DNA of 36,673 bases from Anaerolineae bacterium. Its GTDB lineage: Bacteria > Chloroflexota > Anaerolineae > Anaerolineales > Villigracilaceae. The translations under genes were made by a program, and so were the position numbers. The stretch is from assembly GCA_018648685.1 (NCBI GenBank), contig JABGQT010000110.1, positions 1-36,673 on the forward strand, given 5' to 3'. Below, in pieces: positions 31,530-36,673 of the stretch; positions within the stretch are counted from its first letter, which is position 1, and each line of letters starts with the position of its first letter. The notes under the pieces are model-generated. The model worked only from the letters and a program-made list of their open reading frames with translations, was not told the DNA's origin and searched no databases.

Positions 31530-31619
31530 ATGAACACGATTAACCACACGATCATCAACTTTCTTTCCAAAGGCGATGTTTCCCTCATTCCTTCTCGAAG
31601 TGCGTCTGTTTCTCTTTAG
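31530..31619 (+). CDS. Small ORF of 29 aa with strong expression signals
   Basis: The ORF begins ATG 31530 and ends TAG 31619; the peptide starts MNTINHTIINFLSKGDVSLI and ends SVSL. AAAAAAGGAG lies 9 nt upstream of the ATG, a good promoter lies 50 nt upstream, and a strong terminator follows 22 nt after the stop. It is therefore an independent unit. AGACGCAC next to the ribosome-binding site is exactly complementary to GTGCGTCT within the last codons, so the mRNA can fold its 3' coding end onto its start region. No family is recognised; it could be a leader peptide, a small toxin or a small regulatory RNA with a coding part. Confidence 0.6.
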   Translation: MNTINHTIINFLSKGDVSLIPSRSASVSL

Positions 31620-31641
31620 ACTACTAATTACCTAATCATCT

Positions 31642-31676
31642 AAAGCCACAGAGCATTTCGCTCTGTGGCTTTTTTT
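31642..31676 (+). terminator. Terminator of the small-ORF unit
   Basis: AAAGCCACAGAGC and GCTCTGTGGCTTT form a 13-bp stem with loop ATTTC, followed by a run of T. Confidence 0.92.
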
Positions 31677-31694
31677 ATATTTCTCACCCGAGAA

Positions 31695-31727
31695 AGACCT
31701 GACAGGTTTTTGAAACCCGTCAGGTCT
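31695..31727. repeat. Dispersed hairpin repeat of the ACCTGACAGGTTT type
   Basis: AGACCTGACAGGTTT and AAACCCGTCAGGTCT are inverted repeats with one mismatch and a short loop. The words are those of a palindrome common between genes in several phyla. Confidence 0.7.
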
Positions 31728-31733
31728 ACTGAA

Positions 31734-31762
31734 AAGTCACAAAGAAATTTTGTGGCTTTTTT
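31734..31762 (+). terminator. Second terminator-like hairpin
   Basis: AAGTCACAAA pairs with TTTGTGGCTT (one G-U pair) and is followed by T-rich sequence. It repeats the GCCACA/TGTGGC word of the stronger terminator 60 nt upstream. Confidence 0.6.
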
Positions 31763-31781
31763 GTTTTCATCATCCAAAACT

Positions 31782-31907
31782 TTAAACACGAAGACCACAA
31801 AGTCTCTCTAAGAAAAAAACAAAAAAGCTTTTTCCTTCGTGTTCCTTCGTGACCTTTGTGTTTAAGCCCTTCTCCGTGTTATCCGTGTATTCCGTGTACA
31901 AAAAATT
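31782..31907. repeat. Dispersed repeat rich in TTCGTG/CCGTGT words
   Basis: TTAAACACGAAGACCACAAAG on the left faces CTTCGTGACCTTTGTGTTTAA-like sequence on the right (imperfect inverted repeat, ends 31782..31802 and 31846..31865). It is followed by a run of TCCGTGT units to 31907. A related tract with ATTCGTGT units lies at 13130..13165. It ends 14 nt before the MFS gene. Confidence 0.6.
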
Positions 31908-31920
31908 TAAGGAAATCATC

Positions 31921-33204
31921 ATGCTAGCAAACCCTATCAACCGCGCCAAAGCAGTCTACGCCGAATACCCCAAACAATTTTGGGTGGTCGTGGGCGCATC
32001 ATTTGTAGACCATCTTGGTGGAGCCTTGCTCTTCACCTTTTTCTCCCTCTACGTCACCCAACATTTCAATGTGGGGATGACCGAAGTCGGTATCCTCTTC
32101 GGCATCTTCTCCATCTCTGAGTTTTTCGGCAGTATGTTCGGCGGCGCACTCACCGATCAGATCGGGCGAAAAAGCGTCATCATCATTGGTTTAATTGTCA
32201 GCGCCCTGACCAGCGTCGGGATGGGCTTGGTCAATAAGCTCGAACTTTTCTATCTGATGGCAGTTATCACCGGTCTCTTTGCCGATATGGCAGGACCCGC
32301 CAGACAAGCAATGATCACAGATCTGCTTCCTGAAGAAAAACGCGCCGATGGTTTTGGCATTATGCGTGTCTTCATGAATCTCTCTGTCGCCATTGGTCCC
32401 GCTATTGGCGGATTTTTGGCGGCAAAATCCTATTTGCTCCTCTTCGGCGCAGATGCCTTTAGCAGCATTCTCACCGCCATCGGGTTCTATTTTCTGGTCG
32501 CCGAGACCATGCCAAAAGCAAGCAAAGAAGCAGAAGAAAGTGAAGAAAAAACCACATTCAGCGATAGCTTCCGTGGCTACGCAACCGTGCTCAAAGACCG
32601 CGCTTTTATCCTCTTCATGCTGCTTTCAATGGTCGTCACCATCGTTTATATGCAAATGTACGGCGCACTGCCCGTCTTCCTACGTGATTTTCACGGCATC
32701 CCCGAAACAGGCTTTGGCATGATAATGAGTCTCAACGCCAGTATGGTCGTTCTGATGCAATTCGCCATCACCCGCAAGATCGGCAAGCGCCCGCCCATGC
32801 TCATGATGGCACTCGGCGCACTCATCTACGCCATCGGTTTTGGTTTATATGGCTTCGTGAACCAGTTTTCACTCTTCCTCGTCGCCATGGCAGTCATCAC
32901 CATTGGCGAGATGGTCGTCACACCTGTTGCGCAAGCTCTCGTTGCAAAATTCTCCCCCGAAGAAATGCGCGGGCGTTATATGGCGGTCTTCGGCATCTCG
33001 TGGCTTTTGCCCGGGGCAATTGGTCCGCTTCTCGCCGGGCTAGTGATGGACAACGGTAACCCTCTTTGGGTCTGGTTCGGATCGGGAATTCTGGCCACAG
33101 CAGCCGCCATCGGATTTGCCATCTTCCATCAATATTTTAAGCAGGATGAAAATCCCGTTTCGTCCACAAGTCCCGAACTTGTTACCGCCAAAATACAGGA
33201 GTAA
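31921..33204 (+). CDS. MFS transporter, drug:H+ antiporter type
   Basis: From ATG 31921 (AAGGA 7-8 nt upstream) the protein has 427 aa and 12 predicted transmembrane helices. MFS motif A is visible in the loop 2-3 (GGALTDQIGRKSVIIIG), and a DLLPEEKRADGFGIMRVFMN-type loop follows helix 4. The central loop is acidic/basic (KEAEESEEKTTFSDSF). It is close to DHA1 exporters of the MdtG/tetracycline kind. The frame extends upstream to 31849, but that part translates a dispersed repeat. The GNAT gene follows after 6 nt. Confidence 0.88.
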   Translation: MLANPINRAKAVYAEYPKQFWVVVGASFVDHLGGALLFTFFSLYVTQHFNVGMTEVGILFGIFSISEFFGSMFGGALTDQIGRKSVIIIGLIVSALTSVGMGLVNKLELFYLMAVITGLFADMAGPARQAMITDLLPEEKRADGFGIMRVFMNLSVAIGPAIGGFLAAKSYLLLFGADAFSSILTAIGFYFLVAETMPKASKEAEESEEKTTFSDSFRGYATVLKDRAFILFMLLSMVVTIVYMQMYGALPVFLRDFHGIPETGFGMIMSLNASMVVLMQFAITRKIGKRPPMLMMALGALIYAIGFGLYGFVNQFSLFLVAMAVITIGEMVVTPVAQALVAKFSPEEMRGRYMAVFGISWLLPGAIGPLLAGLVMDNGNPLWVWFGSGILATAAAIGFAIFHQYFKQDENPVSSTSPELVTAKIQE

Positions 33205-33210
33205 GTCCCC

Positions 33211-33771
33211 ATGAATCAACCGCTCTTTACCGCCCCCAACATCGCCCTGACCGCCCTCGACGCCGAAGCCGATGCAAAAAGCTACGCCGCCTGGACGCAA
33301 GATAGTCGCTTCATCCCCTTCGTGATGGAGAGCAAACCGCCGCATCCGCTCTCTGAAGCACAGGCGAAAAAAATGCTCGAAGAGACGCTCAAAGAAGCCG
33401 ACGAAAAACGGACGAGCTTCTGGTTTGGCATCCGTACCCTCGATGAGAGCGAGCTGCTTGGCATCGTCACTCTCTATTGGGTAGACTGGGGCAACCGCGC
33501 CGTGCAAATGGATTTGATGATGAAAGATTTAGACGGGTTTGGCAAAATTAGCGCAAAAGAAACGCTCGCGCTAATGCAAAATTACGTCTTCAACGAGATC
33601 AATATGCACAGCCTGCACATCAGCACGCCCGAATATAACAAGGGTTTGGCAAAAACGCTGACAGGATTGGGCTTTGTCGAAGAAGTCCGCCGACGAGAAG
33701 CAAGATACCGATTCGGCAAACGCTGGGATGTGCTGCACTATGGCATTTTGGCGAGTGAGTGGAAAAAGTGA
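33211..33771 (+). CDS. GNAT acetyltransferase, RimJ/RimL-like
   Basis: This 186-aa protein of GNAT type 3 carries an N-terminal strand LTALDAEADAKSYAAWTQDS, a middle SELLGIVTLYWVDWGNRAVQMDLMM and C-terminal MHSLHISTPEYNKGLAKTLTGLGFVEEVRRRE, the usual acceptor-end motif. The acetyl-CoA loop is degenerate (DGFGKISAKETL instead of R-G-x-G). It is coupled to the MFS gene (6-nt gap, GGAG inside the MFS end). An RNA hairpin starts at the base after its stop codon. The substrate could be a protein N terminus or a small molecule. Confidence 0.8.
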   Translation: MNQPLFTAPNIALTALDAEADAKSYAAWTQDSRFIPFVMESKPPHPLSEAQAKKMLEETLKEADEKRTSFWFGIRTLDESELLGIVTLYWVDWGNRAVQMDLMMKDLDGFGKISAKETLALMQNYVFNEINMHSLHISTPEYNKGLAKTLTGLGFVEEVRRREARYRFGKRWDVLHYGILASEWKK

Positions 33772-33850
33772 TAGACGTGCATTGCATCTGCGCTTGATGC
33801 GTTGCACGTTGGGTTTGTTTTGCAAGACTCGATATGCAGCGCATATCTAC
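33772..33850. repeat. Hairpin repeat, copy 1, with a second small palindrome
   Basis: TAGACGTGCATTGCATCTGC starts the element. ACGTGCATTGCATC (33775..33788) pairs with GATGCGTTGCACGT (33796..33809) with two mismatches. A second palindrome GATATGC-AGC-GCATATC follows at 33831..33847. The first half recurs at 36559..36600, and a piece of the second half (CAACGCATATCT) recurs at 35906..35917. Confidence 0.8.
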
Positions 33851-33865
33851 AACAAGGAAAATAAA

Positions 33866-34666
33866 ATGAAAAAATTAATAGCCAAAAGGCTGTATGCAGA
33901 ACTTTATGATATCCGCGTGTCAGATTGGGAAGGTGAAGTAGATTTTTATCGAGGATTAATTCTCAATTCTGATCTAAAGTCGCAGGGTGTGCTTGAAGTT
34001 GCATGTGGAACTGGACGTGTCACGATGCAACTTGCAAAAGAGGAAATAGATATTACCGGTCTTGATATATCATCAGAATTATTAGAAATCGCGCAGGCAA
34101 AAAGTGTCGGGATGTCAAATGTCAAGTGGATTCTCAATGATATGAAAAGATTTGAAATTGACACAAAGTTTGGTTTCGCTATTATGCCTGGGCACTCTTT
34201 TCAATTCATGAACTCACCAGATGAACAAGTTAAATGCTTGGAACAAATAAAACAGCATCTTGTAGCAGACGGTTTACTGGTCATGCATCTTGACCATCAA
34301 GACTTTGGCTGGTTAGCAAAGTTGCCTAATAAAAAGGAACTTGTATACAAACAAGGCAGAATCTTGACACATCCAACTACTAATCTGCAATATCGCCCGT
34401 CTTCTGCATGGTCGTTTGAACCATCTACGCAAACAGCAACAGTCAAAACTAATTGGGAAGAAGTAGACAGAAAAGAGAATGTGACGCAAATCTGGGAGAT
34501 GGAACCAAAGCAATTGCATTGTGTGTTTCGGTTCGAAATGGAACATCTTCTAAAACGTGCTGGTTTTAGCATTGAAGCCGTCTACGGTGATTTTTTCAAA
34601 AATAAATTGACGGATGAATCAGAAGAAATGATATGGGTTGCAAAAAACACAGGAGACTTGAAATGA
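33866..34666 (+). CDS. Class I SAM-dependent methyltransferase
   Basis: From ATG 33866 (AAGGA 7 nt upstream) the protein has 266 aa. The Rossmann-type methyltransferase motif I is VLEVACGTGRVTMQLAKEE, the acidic end of strand 2 is in ITGLDISSELLEIAQ, and motif post-I is WILNDMKRF. The C-terminal half (QLHCVFRFEMEHLLKRAGF) is typical of Methyltransf_25/11 small-molecule enzymes. The DNA is AT-richer than the following MFS gene. Its stop overlaps the next start (ATGA). The upstream frame to 33674 is out-of-gene and was rejected. Confidence 0.85.
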   Translation: MKKLIAKRLYAELYDIRVSDWEGEVDFYRGLILNSDLKSQGVLEVACGTGRVTMQLAKEEIDITGLDISSELLEIAQAKSVGMSNVKWILNDMKRFEIDTKFGFAIMPGHSFQFMNSPDEQVKCLEQIKQHLVADGLLVMHLDHQDFGWLAKLPNKKELVYKQGRILTHPTTNLQYRPSSAWSFEPSTQTATVKTNWEEVDRKENVTQIWEMEPKQLHCVFRFEMEHLLKRAGFSIEAVYGDFFKNKLTDESEEMIWVAKNTGDLK

Positions 34667-35895
34667 AGCGAAACTTCAACCCCACGAAGATCTATCTCTT
34701 CATCGAAGTCGCCGCATCAATCTTCTTCCCAATGATCTTTGTCGCTTCTTCACTCTATCAAGTCACTGTTGCTGGGTTGACACCCTTGGAGCTTGTGCTG
34801 GTCGGCACTACATTAGAAATAGCCGCATTTCTTTTTGAAATTCCCACGGGTATTGTCGCCGATATTTATTCGCGCAGACTTTCAATCATCATTGGCTATT
34901 TGCTAATGGGAGCAGGTTTTCTCGTTGAAGGCTTTTTCCCTGCCTTTTTCCCCATTTTATTGGCACAAGTTATTTGGGGATTGGGCTACACCTTTACCAG
35001 TGGCGCAAGCCAAGCCTGGATCAGTGACGAGATCGGCGAAGAAAAAGCCAATCGCCTTTTCCTGCGCGCTACAAGTGTTGGACTATACGCTTCTTTGCTG
35101 GGGATGGCTTTGGCAGCCCTCGTTGGCGGTCAAAACGCCGCTCTCCCAATTCGTTGGGGTGGTTTGGGCATCGTTTTAATTGGTGTAGTTCTCGCCCTAA
35201 CTATGCCCGAAAGCGGATTCAAACCCACGCCGCGTGAAGACCGCGACACTTGGGAGCAAATGATACATACCTTTAAAGAAGGTGTTTCTGCCGTACGCTC
35301 CCGTCCGCGCTTGAAGACCATTCTTGGCATCGGTCTCTTTTATGGGCTCTACAGCGAAGGTTTTGATCGCTTATGGGTCAAACATATCCTCGACTCCTTT
35401 GAATTACCTGCATTTTTTGCAGGGAACCAAGTCGCCTTTTTTAGTGCGTTGAAAGCTGTTGGTACAGTACTGACAATCCTTGTTATGCGACCAATCGAAA
35501 AAAGTCTTGACACAAGCAAACCGCAAGCCATCGGGCGCGCAATGCTCTTTGTTACCGGAACGATTTCGGCAAGCCTGCTCGGATTTGCATTTTCACCGCT
35601 CTTAGGATTAACCATTGGCGCATTTCTGGTCATTATGATTTTGCGCAAAATTGCGATCCCGCTATATACATCCTGGGTGAACCAAAAGCTGGATTCTGGA
35701 ACACGAGCAACCGTATTATCAATTTCTAGCCAAGTAGACGCAATAGGGCAAATCGCAGGTGGACCGAGCGTAGGCTTGGTCGCTAAACTCGTCTCTGTCG
35801 TTGCGGCGATCTCGACCTCGGGCTTGCTGCTTTCTCCCGCGCTTTTGCTTGTTGGACGAGCAAATGCTCAATCACAAGAGCAAGTTGAAGAATAG
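34663..35895 (+). CDS. MFS transporter
   Basis: From ATG 34663 (AGGAG 7 nt upstream; ATGA overlap with the methyltransferase stop) this is a 410-aa, 12-helix MFS protein. Motif A-like sequence is IPTGIVADIYSRRLSIIIGY. The loop before helix 5 reads GASQAWISDEIGEEKANRLF, a signature of MFS exporters related to the tetracycline/macrolide groups. The middle loop is TPREDRDTWEQMIHTFKEGV. Translational coupling to a methyltransferase suggests export or modification of one compound class. Confidence 0.87.
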   Translation: MKRNFNPTKIYLFIEVAASIFFPMIFVASSLYQVTVAGLTPLELVLVGTTLEIAAFLFEIPTGIVADIYSRRLSIIIGYLLMGAGFLVEGFFPAFFPILLAQVIWGLGYTFTSGASQAWISDEIGEEKANRLFLRATSVGLYASLLGMALAALVGGQNAALPIRWGGLGIVLIGVVLALTMPESGFKPTPREDRDTWEQMIHTFKEGVSAVRSRPRLKTILGIGLFYGLYSEGFDRLWVKHILDSFELPAFFAGNQVAFFSALKAVGTVLTILVMRPIEKSLDTSKPQAIGRAMLFVTGTISASLLGFAFSPLLGLTIGAFLVIMILRKIAIPLYTSWVNQKLDSGTRATVLSISSQVDAIGQIAGGPSVGLVAKLVSVVAAISTSGLLLSPALLLVGRANAQSQEQVEE

Positions 35896-35932
35896 AAGAG
35901 CAATGCAACGCATATCTCTAAAGGAAAATAAA

Positions 35933-36481
35933 ATGAAAAACATTTACATCGGCAAAAAAGTTCGCCTGATCGCCAGAAACCCCAAAGAAGATGCTGCCCG
36001 TATGGCTGTCTGGCAACGCGATACAGAATTTGCTCGCCTGCAAGATAGTGACCCCATCCGTTTGTGGAATGCCAGCCAAAACACTGAATGGATAGAAAAA
36101 CAGCAAAAAGGCGACGCTTTTGAAGGCATCGAATTTGCTATTCTCACGCTGGATGATCAAAAAGTGATCGGCTCCTGCGGTTTGGATGGAATCTCATGGC
36201 ATGATCGCACAAGTTGGGTCGGTATCGGGATTGGAGAACGAGATTATTGGGGCAAAGGCTGTGGCACAGATGCGATGCACATCCTCACCCGCTATGCCTT
36301 TGAAGAGTTGGGCTTATATCGCCTTAATCTAAATGTTTTTTCTTATAACATGCGCGCTATCCGCTCTTATGAGAAGATTGGCTACAAGGTAGAAGGTACT
36401 GTTCGCGAAGCCCTTCATCGTGACGGCAAACGCTATGATCTTATTTTTATGGGCTTGTTGCGGGAAGATTTCAGATTTTAG
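35933..36481 (+). CDS. GNAT acetyltransferase, RimJ/RimL-like
   Basis: From ATG 35933 (AAGGA 7 nt upstream) the protein has 182 aa. It begins MKNIYIGKKVRLIARNPKED, has VGIGIGERDYWGKGCGTDAM as the acetyl-CoA loop (full consensus, unlike the GNAT at 33211) and ends RLNLNVFSYNMRAIRSYEKI then GYKVEGTVREALHRDGKRYD, the standard RimJ/L-type tail. The upstream frame to 35801 overlaps the MFS gene and was rejected. The 37-nt gap contains a fragment of the hairpin repeat. Confidence 0.88.
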   Translation: MKNIYIGKKVRLIARNPKEDAARMAVWQRDTEFARLQDSDPIRLWNASQNTEWIEKQQKGDAFEGIEFAILTLDDQKVIGSCGLDGISWHDRTSWVGIGIGERDYWGKGCGTDAMHILTRYAFEELGLYRLNLNVFSYNMRAIRSYEKIGYKVEGTVREALHRDGKRYDLIFMGLLREDFRF

Positions 36482-36558
36482 ACCTAAGGCATCAGCTTAG
36501 AAGCTAAAAACGGAGAATGTGATGACAACGATAATATAGCGTTGAAAATATAAAAAAA

Positions 36559-36600
36559 TAGACGTGCATTGCATCTGCTTTTGGATGCGTTGCACGTCGG
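36559..36600. repeat. Hairpin repeat, copy 2
   Basis: TAGACGTGCATTGCATCTGC is identical to copy 1 for 20 bases. ACGTGCATTGCATC (36562..36575) and GATGCGTTGCACGT (36584..36597) are the same arms as at 33775 and 33796. It is in the same orientation and 2787 bp from copy 1. The remaining tail 36601..36673 shows only AT-rich sequence, with a possible -10 (TAAAAT) near 36642. Confidence 0.8.
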
Positions 36601-36673
36601 ATTTTGGACAACACATATTTTCAGTAGTTCACGATTTCGGGTAAAATATTGGTCGGAATAGACATAACGACAC

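Noticed and set aside
31200-31920. CRISPR array or phage attachment region in the repeat-rich gap
   Set aside because: The repeats are palindromes of different families without regular spacing; no cas genes, integrase or phage genes are in the window.
33770-33850. Integron attC site between the GNAT and methyltransferase genes
   Set aside because: A GTTGGGT matches the GTTRRRY core, but no matching RYYYAAC partner or second attC is found and the other hairpin copy lacks the core. No integrase is present.

Overview
The window looks like a chromosome segment from an uncultured Chloroflexota bacterium, probably class Anaerolineae. The clues are an essential block in the order rpsB-tsf-pyrH-frr-uppS-cdsA, an rpsB product with a long acidic tail, an FMN-riboswitch-controlled RibX-type permease, a tungsten-type aldehyde oxidoreductase with MoaD-like partners, and many small palindromic intergenic repeats. 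There is no rRNA marker, so the taxonomy is inference. I see no prophage, CRISPR array, tRNA or rRNA.

Layout. 1-410: two tiny minus-strand ORFs in one apparent transcription unit. 414-4187 (minus): a five-gene operon with a DUF2461 protein, a TetR regulator, and two paralogous haloalkane-dehalogenase-like hydrolases around an unknown protein. It is read from a near-consensus promoter whose -10 box abuts a 17-bp palindrome that fits an autoregulatory TetR site. 4394-8164 (plus): an aldehyde:ferredoxin oxidoreductase with three MoaD/ThiS-like ubiquitin-fold genes, only one of which ends in Gly-Gly, a PsbP/Mog1-like protein, and a three-way-junction RNA fold in the leader of the oxidoreductase. 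8396-10957 (minus): an overlapping operon of YceI, MOSC, GNAT, nucleoside deaminase and a YdeI/OmpD-associated domain. 11105-16044 (plus): threonine dehydrogenase, a lipoprotein, an orphan DNA methyltransferase, two AT-rich genes of unknown function, and metF.

16102-16960 is an IS5-family element (TA target duplication, orfA/orfB joined by a -1 shift) inserted inside an older 101-bp palindromic element. 17103-22496 (plus) is a surface-polysaccharide block: DUF6056 membrane protein, GT2 glycosyltransferase, Wzz-like protein, O-antigen-ligase-like polymerase and sulfotransferase. It is followed by a NarL-type histidine kinase without a response regulator and an alpha/beta hydrolase. 25155-26317 (minus) is an FMN riboswitch with two consecutive terminators in front of a lone ABC permease. 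26438-31028 (minus) holds the translation, nucleotide and lipid essential genes. 31217-31907 is gene-poor: a 215-bp MITE-like element, a strongly expressed-looking 29-codon ORF with its own promoter and terminator, and several hairpin repeats. 31921-36481 (plus) holds two MFS exporters, two GNAT acetyltransferases and a SAM methyltransferase. Near-identical hairpins flank the last three genes.

Themes across the window: molybdenum/tungsten cofactor functions (oxidoreductase, MoaD-like genes, MOSC); start codons without Shine-Dalgarno sequences but with -10-like hexamers 6-10 nt upstream (4394, 12178, 17103, 22567), suggesting leaderless mRNAs; and heavy occupation of gaps, and even gene interiors, by small palindromic repeats.
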